64,000 nt of DNA, from the NCBI RefSeq assembly GCF_003999375.1, contig NZ_RJLC01000017.1, positions 186,001-250,000 of the forward strand, in the 5' to 3' direction. Positions 17,659 to 26,823 of the stretch are shown here, one piece after another; within the stretch, counting starts at the first letter, position 1, and the number at the start of each line of letters is the position of its first letter. Both the position numbers and the translations under genes were made by a program. This DNA comes from Pseudidiomarina mangrovi (GTDB lineage Bacteria; Pseudomonadota; Gammaproteobacteria; Enterobacterales; Alteromonadaceae). A model generated the notes under the pieces. It saw only the letters and a list, made by a program, of their open reading frames with translations, was not told the origin of the DNA and did not search any database.

Positions 17659-19998
17659 TCAGATTTTGCAGGCGCCGCCGGCACAATCATCATCTTCAGC
17701 TTCCACAGCTACGGTTGCAGCTTGGTTCGATTGTTCGGTTTGCTTGGCGTCAATTTTATCGCGCAGGTCGACTTGGTTATCTGAGGCGCCGTCACGGGTA
17801 TTGTGGTAGTACAAGGTCTTTACACCAAGTTTGTAGGCGTACAAAAGATCTTGTAGCAATTGCTTCATCGGCACCCGACCACCGTCGAATTTGCTAGGGT
17901 CGTAGTTGGTGTTGGCAGAAATGGTTTGGTCGACAAACTTCTGCATAATACCGACCAGCTCTAGATAGCCTTTATTACTTGGAATAGTCCACAATAGTTC
18001 ATAAGCATCTTTCAAACGCTCGTATTCTGGGACGACTTGCTTGGTGATACCATCTTTCGATGCCTTCACGCTGATATGGCCGCGCGGTGGTTCAATACCG
18101 TTGGTCGCATTAGAAATTTGTGATGACGTTTCCGATGGCATTAAGGCCGACAAGGTTGAGTTGCGCATACCATACTGAACTACTTCTTGGCGCAGTTGAT
18201 CCCAATCCAGTTGCAGCGGCTCATGGCATACTGCATCGAGATCTTTTTTGTAGGTATCAATTGGCATGATGCCTTTGGCATAGGTGGTTTCATTGAATTT
18301 CGGACAGGCGCCTAATTCTTTCGCCAGATTCACCGAGGCTTTCATCAAATAGTATTGAATGGCTTCAAAGGTGCGGTGTACCAAGCCATTGGCTGAACCA
18401 TCAGAGTAACGCACGCCATTTTTGGCCAGATAGTAAGCGAAGTTAATCACTCCAATACCCAGCGTACGGCGGCCCATGGTGGCATTGAAAGCGGCCGGAA
18501 CAGGGTAGTCTTGGTAGTCGAGCAAGCTATCTAACGCACGCACCGCGAGGTCAGCCATTTCTTCAATTTCACTCAATGACTCGATAGCACCGAGGTTAAA
18601 CGCAGATAGCGTACACAGGGCGATTTCGCCTTCTGGATCATTCACATGAGCCAGTGGCTTGGTCGGTAGGGCGATTTCAAGGCACAGGTTGCTTTGACGA
18701 ATAGGCGCCACGGCCGGATCAAATGGGCTGTGAGTGTTGCAATGGTCAACGTTTTGCAAGTAGATACGGCCGGTTGAGGCACGCTCTTGCATAAATAAAC
18801 CGAATAACTCAATGGCCTTAATACGTTTCTTGCGAATTGAGTCGTCTTTTTCGTACAGAGTATAGAGCCGCTCAAATTCATTTTGGTCAGCAAAGAAAGA
18901 GTCGTACAGGCCTGGTACATCGGATGGGCTGAACAGTGTGATGTAATCGTCTTTGATCAAGCGGTTGTACATCAAGCGGTTGAATTGCACACCATAATCG
19001 AGGTGGCGAACACGGTTCTCTTCAACCCCGCGGTTGTTCTTCAGTACCAACAGGCTCTCAACTTCAAGATGCCACAATGGGTAGAATAGGGTGGCTGCAC
19101 CACCGCGCACACCACCTTGTGAACAGCTTTTGACTGCAGTTTGGAAATACTTATAGAACGGGATACAGCCGGTATGGAACGCTTCACCGCCGCGAATTGG
19201 GCTACCTAGGGCACGAATGCGACCGGCGTTGATGCCGATACCTGCACGTTGCGATACATATTTCACAATCGCTGAAGCGGTAGCGTTGATCGAATCAAGG
19301 CTATCGCCAGCTTCAATCAATACGCACGAGCTGAACTGCCGTGTCGGTGTGCGTACACCCGACATGATCGGAGTTGGCAGTGAGATCTTGAACAATGAGG
19401 TGGCGTCATAGAAGCGTTTCACGTAGCTCATACGCGTCTCGCGTGGGTAGTTTGCGAACAAACAGGCGGCCACTAGTACGTACAAGAACTGAGCACTTTC
19501 AAAGATGTCACCGGTGACCCGGTTTTGTACCAAATATTTGCCCTCAAGTTGCTTGATGGCAGCGTACGAGAAGTTCATGTCACGACTGTGATCAATGAAG
19601 TCGTTCATGGCCTCAAATTCGGCTTGGCTATAGTCGTCAAGCAAGTGTTTGTCATAGCGGCCATTGGCGACCATTTTGGTGACTTGGTCATATAAATGCG
19701 GTGGTTCAAACTGGCCAAATGCCAGCTTACGCAAGTGGAATACCGCTAATCGTGCCGCTAGATACTGATAATCCGGGGCATCTTCGGAGATTAAATCGGC
19801 CGCCGCTTTGATAATGGTTTCGTGGATGTCTTCAGTTTTAATGCCATCGTAAAATTGAATGCGCGATTTAATCTCAACTTCCGAGACTGAAACGTTGTTT
19901 AGCCCTTCCGCGGCCCAGTCGATAACACGATGGATTTTGTCGAGGTCCAGTGGTTCACGTTCGCCACTGCGCTTAGTCACAAACAGTTGTTGATTCAT
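17659..19998 (-). CDS. nrdA: Ribonucleoside-diphosphate reductase class Ia, alpha subunit
   Basis: 779 residues from ATG 19996-19998 (E. coli 761). The frame is open 16 codons further upstream, but [15 protein letters not shown] matches the family start. An N-terminal ATP-cone (residues ~1-90) provides allosteric activity control. Active-site segments include [10 protein letters not shown] (Cys of the redox pair), NLCLEI (thiyl radical Cys) and the [14 protein letters not shown] loop. The C-terminal C-A-G-G-A-C-K-I end carries the swinging cysteine pair regenerated by glutaredoxin or thioredoxin. A ~25-residue acidic/Q-rich linker ([24 protein letters not shown]) precedes it. First gene of nrdAB-yfaE-grxA, under NrdR-like sites. 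Confidence 0.97.
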   Translation of the reverse strand: MNQQLFVTKRSGEREPLDLDKIHRVIDWAAEGLNNVSVSEVEIKSRIQFYDGIKTEDIHETIIKAAADLISEDAPDYQYLAARLAVFHLRKLAFGQFEPPHLYDQVTKMVANGRYDKHLLDDYSQAEFEAMNDFIDHSRDMNFSYAAIKQLEGKYLVQNRVTGDIFESAQFLYVLVAACLFANYPRETRMSYVKRFYDATSLFKISLPTPIMSGVRTPTRQFSSCVLIEAGDSLDSINATASAIVKYVSQRAGIGINAGRIRALGSPIRGGEAFHTGCIPFYKYFQTAVKSCSQGGVRGGAATLFYPLWHLEVESLLVLKNNRGVEENRVRHLDYGVQFNRLMYNRLIKDDYITLFSPSDVPGLYDSFFADQNEFERLYTLYEKDDSIRKKRIKAIELFGLFMQERASTGRIYLQNVDHCNTHSPFDPAVAPIRQSNLCLEIALPTKPLAHVNDPEGEIALCTLSAFNLGAIESLSEIEEMADLAVRALDSLLDYQDYPVPAAFNATMGRRTLGIGVINFAYYLAKNGVRYSDGSANGLVHRTFEAIQYYLMKASVNLAKELGACPKFNETTYAKGIMPIDTYKKDLDAVCHEPLQLDWDQLRQEVVQYGMRNSTLSALMPSETSSQISNATNGIEPPRGHISVKASKDGITKQVVPEYERLKDAYELLWTIPSNKGYLELVGIMQKFVDQTISANTNYDPSKFDGGRVPMKQLLQDLLYAYKLGVKTLYYHNTRDGASDNQVDLRDKIDAKQTEQSNQAATVAVEAEDDDCAGGACKI

Positions 19999-20040
19999 GC
20001 GGCACACCCATAAATTGTCGTTTTTGATTATTGTACGTCG

Positions 20041-20098
20041 CCACAAGATATAGTGCGGCTAGTGATGGTTTGACCCAATTGCACACTATATCTAGGGT
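20041..20098 (-). promoter_or_regulatory. Proximal pair of NrdR-box-like sites upstream of nrdA
   Basis: Compared with the NrdR consensus ACACWATATATWGTGT, the site at 20041-20056 matches about 13 of 16 bases (core ACAAGATATAGTGC). The site at 20083-20098 matches about 14 of 16 (ACACTATATCTAGGGT). Start to start they are 42 bases apart, four helical turns, so both would face the same side of DNA as NrdR requires. They lie 43-100 bases before the nrdA start codon, where they could overlap the promoter. A TATAGT hexamer inside the second box (minus strand) could be a -10 element, but no good -35 was found. Confidence 0.7.
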
Positions 20099-20109
20099 TG
20101 CGATAGATA

Positions 20110-20124
20110 GTGCTAGATTAGCAC
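20110..20124. repeat. Small perfect inverted repeat in the nrdA leader
   Basis: GTGCTA and TAGCAC flank a 3-base centre, 12 bases upstream (in the nrdA sense) of the proximal NrdR-like pair. It could be another operator half-pair or a weak hairpin in a long leader. A second short inverted repeat, AATGC/GCATT, lies at 20158-20169. Their function is unknown. Confidence 0.3.
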
Positions 20125-20321
20125 TTCTGCTTCACTGATCAAGCGGGAGATGATGCGAATGCTGGCATTTTGACCGGGTGAAAATCAGTCATCAGGCGGA
20201 AAGTCTTGTGCTTATAGCGTCTTAGCGAATGCAAGCGTTTTAAATTATTTTTTTATGAAATTTTGGTCTTTCATAGAAACTGTTAAGACAGAGTCGATAT
20301 AAGCCAATAACCACGCGGCTT

Positions 20322-20368
20322 ACACAATATATGGCGGTATTTTTGTCGATCACCACTATATCTAGTAG
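20322..20368 (-). promoter_or_regulatory. Distal pair of NrdR-box-like sites, far upstream of nrdA
   Basis: ACACAATATATGGCGG at 20322-20337 matches about 13 of 16 consensus positions. CCACTATATCTAGTAG at 20353-20368 matches about 12 of 16. Start-to-start distance is 31 bases, the classic three-turn NrdR spacing. The pair lies 324-370 bases before nrdA and only 12 bases after the end of the upstream phosphatase gene. This pair probably marks the main or a second nrd promoter. The AT-rich stretch at 20240-20280 lies downstream of it in the direction of transcription. Confidence 0.65.
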
Positions 20369-20379
20369 GAACCGATCCT

Positions 20380-21036
20380 TTAGTCGATTAAAGAGAGCAG
20401 TTCCAATAACTGCTGCGGCTGCTCAATAGCGGCATGTGCGCCCCAAGCTTCAGGCTGGTCATTGGCATGGATGTAACCATAGCGCGCTAATACGGTATGC
20501 ATCCCAGCCGCTCGGCCTGCTTGGATATCGCGTTCGGCATCGCCGACATACCAACACCGCGATGCCACCACTTGCAACTGGTCGGCTGCATGTAATAATG
20601 GCTGCGGATGCGGTTTAGCCACGTTTAAGGTGTCACCACTCACCACCACCGGCAGCGCTTGTAAGCTCGGAAAGTAGGGTAGCACCAGCTGCGTCAGTGC
20701 ATGCGGCTTGTTGGTGACAATACCGGCTAAAATACCGCGCGCAGCCAATTGCTGTAGCAATAGCTCCACGCCATCGTAAAGACGTGTATGCACCGCCACA
20801 TGGTCGGCGTAATAGGCTAAAAACTTTTGCCGTAACTCGTCTTTGCGCTGTTCAAATTGCTCACCAAAAGCGAATCGCAGTAAGCCCGCAGAGCCGTGCG
20901 ATGCCAGTGGTGTGTAGTGTTCAGCAGCCACTAGCGGGCGTTGCTCTGCAGCTAGCACGGCATTCAGCGCGGCGCCTAAATCATCAGCGGTATCTAATAA
21001 GGTGCCGTCGAGGTCAAACAGCACCGCTTGCGGCAT
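20380..21036 (-). CDS. HAD-superfamily phosphatase, MupP/Gph type
   Basis: 218 residues from ATG 21034-21036, whose A overlaps the ubiG stop (TAATG on the minus strand). Other starts at 21051 (ATG) and 21057 (GTG) would overlap ubiG more. HAD motif I is VLFDLDGTLLDTADDL (two catalytic Asp), motif II is the GIVTNK segment, and motifs III/IV are KPHPQPLLHA and YVGDAERDIQAG. It would normally be named phosphoglycolate phosphatase (Gph). However, a HAD phosphatase directly downstream of ubiG and opposite gyrA is the position of mupP in pseudomonads. MupP dephosphorylates N-acetylmuramate-6-phosphate in cell-wall recycling. The fold is certain, but the substrate is undecided. Confidence 0.8.
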   Translation of the reverse strand: MPQAVLFDLDGTLLDTADDLGAALNAVLAAEQRPLVAAEHYTPLASHGSAGLLRFAFGEQFEQRKDELRQKFLAYYADHVAVHTRLYDGVELLLQQLAARGILAGIVTNKPHALTQLVLPYFPSLQALPVVVSGDTLNVAKPHPQPLLHAADQLQVVASRCWYVGDAERDIQAGRAAGMHTVLARYGYIHANDQPEAWGAHAAIEQPQQLLELLSLID

Positions 21037-21749
21037 TACAATGGTTTGCATAGGCACACCAAATAATTGACATCGACATTGGCGTCATCCATATAAAAGC
21101 CGCGCCAGGGTAAATAATGCAAGCCAGTCATCGCCACCGGCTCAAGCCCTGCGGCATCGGTCATGCGCAGTAGTTCGGCGGGCTGAATAAACTTGTCGTG
21201 TTGATGGGTGCCTTTTGGTACCCATTGCAGCACATACTCCGCGGCCACTATGCCTAGCAGCCAAGATTTGATGTTGCGATTGAGGGTAGAAAAGATAATT
21301 TTACCGCCAGGTTTCAACGCCTGCGCCGCGGCTTGCACAATAGCGGCTGGGTCGGGCACATGCTCAAGCATTTCTAAGCAGGTGACCAGGTCAAATTGGC
21401 CACTATGCTGGGCCGCAAACTGTTCGGCACTAACTAGCTGATAATCAACGTTGACGCCGCTCTCTAGAGCATGCAGGCGCGCTACTTGCAATGAAGCGTC
21501 GGCCAAATCAATAGCAGTAACCTGCGCACCCGCTGTGGCTAGAGCTTCGGCCAAAATACCGCCACCACAACCAATATCAAGTGCTTTTAAGCCAAATACC
21601 CCAGCACAATGCTGCTGAATAAAATCAAGTCGCAGTGGGTTAATTTGATGCAGTGGCTTAAATTCACCTTCTGGATCCCACCAGCGCGAGGCGATGGCGC
21701 TAAATTTTTCGATCTCTTTGGGGTCAACGTTATTGGAGTTGGTTTGCAT
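21036..21749 (-). CDS. ubiG: Bifunctional ubiquinone O-methyltransferase UbiG
   Basis: 237 residues (E. coli 240). The N-terminus (NNVDPKEIEKFSAIASRWWDPEGEFKPLHQINPLRLDFI) is diagnostic in its WWDPEGEFKPLH segment. SAM motif I is LDIGCGGGILAEALA (~58-72), and the post-motif segments CLEMLEHVPDP and FSTLNRN follow. It catalyses both O-methylation steps of ubiquinone synthesis, at the inner face of the membrane. It is divergent from gyrA, as in E. coli and pseudomonads, and its stop overlaps the start of the downstream phosphatase, suggesting coupling. Confidence 0.96.
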   Translation of the reverse strand: MQTNSNNVDPKEIEKFSAIASRWWDPEGEFKPLHQINPLRLDFIQQHCAGVFGLKALDIGCGGGILAEALATAGAQVTAIDLADASLQVARLHALESGVNVDYQLVSAEQFAAQHSGQFDLVTCLEMLEHVPDPAAIVQAAAQALKPGGKIIFSTLNRNIKSWLLGIVAAEYVLQWVPKGTHQHDKFIQPAELLRMTDAAGLEPVAMTGLHYLPWRGFYMDDANVDVNYLVCLCKPL

Positions 21750-21903
21750 CAGGTACTTCTGCTTCGGCTGAAAAGTCGGTACAGTGTACCCAACCTCTCG
21801 GTGTAAAAAAAGCGCCAGAAAAAAGGATGCGATGCGGCAGTGCTACGGGTACAATGCAAGCATTCATACAATTATAAAAAGATAGTCGTTTAGGGATAAA
21901 GCT

Positions 21904-24600
21904 ATGAGTGATCTCGGCAGAGAAGTCGTTCCGGTCAATATTGAAGATGAGCTAAAGAGCTCGTATCTCGACTACGCTATGAGCGTTATTGTCGGTCGTG
22001 CGTTACCGGACGTTCGTGATGGCCTCAAACCTGTGCATCGTCGGGTGTTATTCGCCATGAACGAATTGCGCAATGACTACAACAAACCCTACAAGAAATC
22101 CGCTCGTATTGTCGGTGACGTGATTGGTAAATATCACCCCCATGGTGACAGTGCGGTGTACGACACCATTGTTCGTATGGCCCAACCGTTCTCATTACGT
22201 TACATGCTGGTAGATGGCCAAGGTAACTTTGGTTCGGTTGATGGCGACTCTGCTGCGGCTATGCGTTATACCGAAATTCGAATGGCCAAAATTGCCAGCG
22301 AATTACTCTCTGACTTAGACAAAGAAACCGTCGATTTTGTGCCCAACTACGATGGTACCGAGCAAATTCCTGATGTCTTACCAACCCGCGTACCGAACCT
22401 GCTGGTCAATGGTTCGTCGGGTATTGCGGTGGGCATGGCGACCAACATTCCGCCACACAACTTAACCGAAGTCATCAATGGCTGCTTGGCCATGATTGAT
22501 AACCCAGAAATCACCATCGAGGAATTGATGGAGCATATTCCGGGGCCAGATTTCCCAACCGCCGCCAGCATTTCTGGCCGAGCCGGTATCATTGAAGCCT
22601 ACAAAACTGGGCGTGGCCGCATCCATTTGCGCGCCAAAGCGATTATCGAAACCGACAGCAATGGTCGTGAAGCGATTATCGTTAATGAGATCCCGTACCA
22701 AGTTAACAAAGCCAAACTAATTGAAAAAATTGCCGAATTGGTGAAAGAGAAGCGTATCGAAGGCATCACTGGGCTGCGCGATGAATCAGACAAAGACGGC
22801 ATGCGCATTGTGATTGAAATTAAGCGCGGCGAAGTCACTGAAGTCATTCTCAACCATTTGTACGCCAACACTCAAATGCAAGTGGTGTTTGGTATCAACA
22901 TGGTCGCGCTGGATAAAAACCAGCCACGCTTGTTTAACCTGCCGGATATGCTCAAGTGCTTTATTCTGCACCGTCGCGAAGTGGTGACACGGCGCTCAGT
23001 GTACGAATTGCGTAAGGCCCGTGAGCGTGCACACATTTTGGAAGGCTTAGCCATTGCGCTGGCCAATATTGACGAAATCATTGAACTGATTCGCGCCTCA
23101 AAAACCGCAGCTGATGCCAAATTAGGCTTAGTGGCCCGCGCTTGGCAATTGGGTGATGTAGCCGCCATGCTAGAACGCGCCGGGGTAGATGCTGCGCGTC
23201 CTGACCATTTAGAAGAGCAATACGGAATTCGTGACGGCCAGTACTTCTTAACCGAAGAGCAGGCGCAAGCGATTCTTGATTTGCGCTTACAGAAGCTGAC
23301 TGGGCTTGAGCACGAGAAGATCCTTGATGAATACAAAGAGATCTTGGTGCAAATTGAAGCCTTGCTGCACATTTTGAATAGCTCAGCACGGTTGATGGAA
23401 GTGATTCGCGAAGAGCTAGAAAAAATTCGGGCAGATTATGGCGATGCGCGCCGTACGGAAATTACCGCAGCAGCGCATGACATCAGTATGGAAGATTTAA
23501 TCAACGAAGAAGATGTAGTGGTAACTCTGTCGAACGCCGGATACGTGAAGTATCAGCCGTTGACCGAGTACGAAGCACAGCGCCGCGGCGGTAAAGGCAA
23601 AGCGGCAACGCGCATGAAAGAAGAAGACTTCGTTGAGCGCTTATGGGTCGCTAACACCCATGATACGATTTTGTGTTTCTCGACCCGGGGGCGTATTTAC
23701 TGGATGAAAGTATACCAGTTGCCACTGGCAAGCCGCACCGCGCGTGGTCGCCCTATTGTTAACTTACTGCCGCTAGAAGCCGACGAGCGCATTACCGCTA
23801 TCTTGCCAACCCGTGATTATCCGGAAGACAAGTTTGTGGTGATGGCAACGCGCAACGGCACCATCAAGAAGACACCCATGGTGGACTATTCACGGCAACG
23901 TTCGAGCGGCATTATTGCGTTGAATTTGAATGATGGCGATGAACTGATTGGCGTGGCTATTACCTCGGCCGGTGACGAGCTGATGTTGTTCTCAGATGCC
24001 GGTAAAGTGGTGCGCTTTAGCCAAGAGCAGGTGCGTTCCATGGGCCGTACCGCCACCGGTGTACGCGGTATCCGTTTAGCCGATGGGCAAAAAGTGGTGT
24101 CATTGATTGTGCCAAGCCGCAGCACTGACGAGGATGAGCAGCCGTGTATCCTCACGGTCACGGAAAATGGCTATGGTAAACGCACGCCATTAGCTGATTA
24201 CCCAGCAAAGAGCCGTGCTACCAAAGGCGTGTTATCGATCAAAGTCAGTGAGCGTAACGGTTTAGTGGTTGGCGCTATGGAATGTGTGAGCGATAACCAA
24301 ATAATGCTGATTAGCGACAAAGGCACCTTAGTACGTACCCGAGTCAGTGAAGTATCAGTCGTCGGGCGTAACACCCAAGGTGTGCGGCTAATTCGGACCG
24401 GTGACGATGAATTTGTCGTTGGTTTGCAACGGATTGACGAAAGCGAAGAGTTGGATGAAACCGATGCCTTGTTGAATGAACCGGTAGAGGGCGATGACGA
24501 CCTTACGGCTGACGATCTTGACGATGATTTAGATGATGATGGCGATGACGCAGACGATAGCGACGTGGCCGAAGATACTGACGATAACCAGAAGGACTAA
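21904..24600 (+). CDS. gyrA: DNA gyrase subunit A
   Basis: 898 residues (E. coli 875). The N-terminal breakage-reunion domain contains the catalytic Tyr in [10 protein letters not shown] (~residue 122). The quinolone-resistance region [12 protein letters not shown] carries the wild-type Ser and Asp (E. coli Ser83/Asp87 positions). The GyrA box QRRGGKG lies at ~560-566 in the C-terminal DNA-wrapping propeller. After the propeller comes an unusually acidic tail of about 50 residues, mostly D and E. Gyrase introduces negative supercoils with GyrB. Transcription is divergent from ubiG. serC starts 5 bases after the stop, so gyrA read-through may drive the downstream biosynthetic genes. Confidence 0.98.
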   Translation: MSDLGREVVPVNIEDELKSSYLDYAMSVIVGRALPDVRDGLKPVHRRVLFAMNELRNDYNKPYKKSARIVGDVIGKYHPHGDSAVYDTIVRMAQPFSLRYMLVDGQGNFGSVDGDSAAAMRYTEIRMAKIASELLSDLDKETVDFVPNYDGTEQIPDVLPTRVPNLLVNGSSGIAVGMATNIPPHNLTEVINGCLAMIDNPEITIEELMEHIPGPDFPTAASISGRAGIIEAYKTGRGRIHLRAKAIIETDSNGREAIIVNEIPYQVNKAKLIEKIAELVKEKRIEGITGLRDESDKDGMRIVIEIKRGEVTEVILNHLYANTQMQVVFGINMVALDKNQPRLFNLPDMLKCFILHRREVVTRRSVYELRKARERAHILEGLAIALANIDEIIELIRASKTAADAKLGLVARAWQLGDVAAMLERAGVDAARPDHLEEQYGIRDGQYFLTEEQAQAILDLRLQKLTGLEHEKILDEYKEILVQIEALLHILNSSARLMEVIREELEKIRADYGDARRTEITAAAHDISMEDLINEEDVVVTLSNAGYVKYQPLTEYEAQRRGGKGKAATRMKEEDFVERLWVANTHDTILCFSTRGRIYWMKVYQLPLASRTARGRPIVNLLPLEADERITAILPTRDYPEDKFVVMATRNGTIKKTPMVDYSRQRSSGIIALNLNDGDELIGVAITSAGDELMLFSDAGKVVRFSQEQVRSMGRTATGVRGIRLADGQKVVSLIVPSRSTDEDEQPCILTVTENGYGKRTPLADYPAKSRATKGVLSIKVSERNGLVVGAMECVSDNQIMLISDKGTLVRTRVSEVSVVGRNTQGVRLIRTGDDEFVVGLQRIDESEELDETDALLNEPVEGDDDLTADDLDDDLDDDGDDADDSDVAEDTDDNQKD

Positions 24601-24605
24601 GCTGC

Positions 24606-25688
24606 ATGAATGCCCCGTTTAACTTTTCTGCGGGGCCGGCAATGCTGCCGGCAGAGGTCATGCAGCAAGCCCAGGCTGAGTTTCTCAGCTGGCGTAATTG
24701 CGGCATATCGGTGCTTGAAATCAGTCATCGTGATCCAGCTTTTATGCGGATGGCGGCTGAGGCTGAGCAGGATTTGCGTGACTTAATGGCAATTCCTGAT
24801 AACTATCACGTGTTGTTTATGCATGGCGGCGGCCGCGGTCAATTCAGCGCCGTTGCGCAGAATATTGCCAGCCCAGATGCCACCGTGGATTATCTGAACT
24901 GTGGTATTTGGTCTGAGTTTGCCATTCGCGAAGCGCAAAAGTATGTCGCTCAGGTCAATGTAGTGGGCGGGCCGGTGCAAACCGAGCAGGGTAAGGCCAT
25001 TTGTGCACCGCAACAGTGGCAATTATCCGAGCAGGCGGCGTATTTTCACTATTGTCCTAATGAAACCGTCGATGGCATAGCGGTACACGATATCCCTGAA
25101 GTGGCCGCTCCGTTAGTGGCAGACATGTCATCTAATATTCTATCCACCCGCCTTGATGTCTCGCGCTTTGGTGTTATCTATGCCGGCGCGCAGAAGAACA
25201 TTGGGCCGTCTGGCTTTGCCATTGCTATTGTGCGCAACGACTTGCTCGGCAAGGCCCAGGGTAATACTTCAACCATCATGGATTACACCGTACAAGCCAA
25301 AGAGGGCTCCATGTACAACACCCCAAATACCTTTGCTTGGTATTTGTCAGGGCTGGTGTTCCAGTGGTTAAAACGTCAAGGCGGGGTTGCCGCTATGGAG
25401 CAATTGAACCGCGCCAAAGCCGCTAAACTGTATGATTTTATCGACCGTTCCAGCTTTTATTCAAATCCAGTTCACCCGCATTACCGTTCATTAATGAATG
25501 TGCCGTTTTTATTAGCGGATGACGCGCTGAACGAGCGCTTTTTGCGCGAGGCTGAGCAGCACGGCCTAGTGGGCTTAAAAGGGCACCGTTTTGTCGGCGG
25601 TATGCGGGCGAGTATTTATAACGCCATGCCGATGGCCGGCGTAGACGCCTTATTGGCGTTTATGGCTGATTTTGAGAAAAAAGCGTAA
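24606..25688 (+). CDS. serC: Phosphoserine aminotransferase
   Basis: 360 residues (E. coli 362). It opens with the family signature FNFSAGPAMLP. The PLP lysine lies in YAGAQKNIGPSG (~residues 191-202), and the substrate motifs HGGGRGQF and GGMRASIYNAMP are present. The enzyme converts 3-phosphohydroxypyruvate to phosphoserine and also serves vitamin B6 synthesis. An AGAAGGA ribosome-binding site is formed by the last gyrA codons, 5 bases before the start. Next is hisC, without the pheA that lies between them in pseudomonads. Confidence 0.97.
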   Translation: MNAPFNFSAGPAMLPAEVMQQAQAEFLSWRNCGISVLEISHRDPAFMRMAAEAEQDLRDLMAIPDNYHVLFMHGGGRGQFSAVAQNIASPDATVDYLNCGIWSEFAIREAQKYVAQVNVVGGPVQTEQGKAICAPQQWQLSEQAAYFHYCPNETVDGIAVHDIPEVAAPLVADMSSNILSTRLDVSRFGVIYAGAQKNIGPSGFAIAIVRNDLLGKAQGNTSTIMDYTVQAKEGSMYNTPNTFAWYLSGLVFQWLKRQGGVAAMEQLNRAKAAKLYDFIDRSSFYSNPVHPHYRSLMNVPFLLADDALNERFLREAEQHGLVGLKGHRFVGGMRASIYNAMPMAGVDALLAFMADFEKKA

Positions 25689-25706
25689 TTAATTAAAGGA
25701 TGTATC

Positions 25707-26819
25707 ATGTCGGAATTTAACGCCCAACAGCTTGCTAACGCGGGTATTCGTAATCTCAGCCCGTATCAGGCTGGCAAGCCGATTGAAGAGTTAGAGCGTG
25801 AGCTGGGCATCAAAAATATTGTCAAATTGGCATCCAACGAAAACCCACTGGGCCTAAGTGCCAAGGTGAAGCAGGCGCTAATCGAGCAGATTAGTGGCTT
25901 AGCGCGTTACCCCGATGCTAACGGCTTTTATTTAAAGAGCAAAATCGCCAGCAAATTTGGTTTACAGGTGAACCAAATTACCCTCGGTAACGGCTCCAAC
26001 GATATCCTTGAATTGGTTGCCCGCACGTATGTTAACGATCAGCATGAGGTGATTTATTCACAACATGCCTTCGTGGTGTATCCGTTGGTTACCCAAGCCA
26101 TTGGGGCCAAAGGTATAGCCGTGCCAGCCAAGAACTACGGTCATGATTTAGAGGCGATGCTGGCGGCTATCAGCGACCGCACCAAAATGATTTTTATTGC
26201 CAACCCGAATAACCCCACCGGTACCTTTCTGTCTACTCAGCAACTGTATGCTTTCATTAAGCAGGTGCCGCAACATATTTTAGTGGTGTTAGATGAAGCC
26301 TACTCCGAGTATGTCAGTGCCGCCGAATGTGCGCCGTCTATGGCGTGGGTGGCAGAGTTCCCGCACCTGATTGTCAGCCGCACCTTTTCAAAAGCCTATG
26401 GTTTAGCCGGTTTGCGCGCTGGTTTTGCGGTGTCCCATGCAAGTGTTGCCGACTATCTCAATCGATTGCGCCAACCGTTCAACATGAACAGCTTAAGTTT
26501 ACGTGCCGCTGAAGTAGCCCTCGATGACGACGATTACTTAGCGCAATCAGTTCAGATTAACCAGCAGGGTATGGCGCAGTTGATCGCTTTTTGCGATGCC
26601 ACCGGGCTATCGTATATTCCGTCGTGGGGCAACTTTTTGACCATTGAAGTGGGTCCAGAAGCTGCCACCCTGTACCAAAAATTACTCCATGCGGGCGTGA
26701 TTGTTCGCCCGATTGCTGGTTATGAATTACCCAACCACTTGCGCGTGAGTATAGGCTTACAACATGAAAATCAAGCCTTTATTGATGCCATGAAAACTAT
26801 TCTAGGGGCCTCTCGCTAA
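25707..26819 (+). CDS. hisC: Histidinol-phosphate aminotransferase
   Basis: 370 residues, class I/II PLP aminotransferase. The N-terminal KLASNENPLG motif, FIANPNNPTGT, and the PLP-lysine segment SRTFSKAYGLAGLRAGF are typical of HisC (HisC2 type). In this genomic position, between serC and aroA, HisC-like enzymes can also transaminate phenylpyruvate or 4-hydroxyphenylpyruvate. It may therefore serve aromatic as well as histidine synthesis; that is inference from context. It starts 18 bases after serC with an AAAGGA ribosome-binding site and ends 4 bases before aroA. Confidence 0.93.
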   Translation: MSEFNAQQLANAGIRNLSPYQAGKPIEELERELGIKNIVKLASNENPLGLSAKVKQALIEQISGLARYPDANGFYLKSKIASKFGLQVNQITLGNGSNDILELVARTYVNDQHEVIYSQHAFVVYPLVTQAIGAKGIAVPAKNYGHDLEAMLAAISDRTKMIFIANPNNPTGTFLSTQQLYAFIKQVPQHILVVLDEAYSEYVSAAECAPSMAWVAEFPHLIVSRTFSKAYGLAGLRAGFAVSHASVADYLNRLRQPFNMNSLSLRAAEVALDDDDYLAQSVQINQQGMAQLIAFCDATGLSYIPSWGNFLTIEVGPEAATLYQKLLHAGVIVRPIAGYELPNHLRVSIGLQHENQAFIDAMKTILGASR

Positions 26820-26823
26820 GCCC

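Larger units (their letters stand above)
19999..20379. other. 381-base non-coding nrdA upstream region
   Basis: The longest gene-free stretch of the window. It holds two pairs of NrdR-like boxes (20041-20098 and 20322-20368), two small inverted repeats (20110-20124 and 20158-20169) and an AT-rich segment around 20238-20275. No open frame with family-like sequence, tRNA or terminator hairpin with a T-run was seen. A promoter with both hexamers could not be assigned by eye on the minus strand. Confidence 0.7.

Noticed and set aside
22130-22290. Quinolone-resistance substitutions in GyrA
   Set aside because: The Ser and Asp at the E. coli 83 and 87 positions are the wild-type residues.
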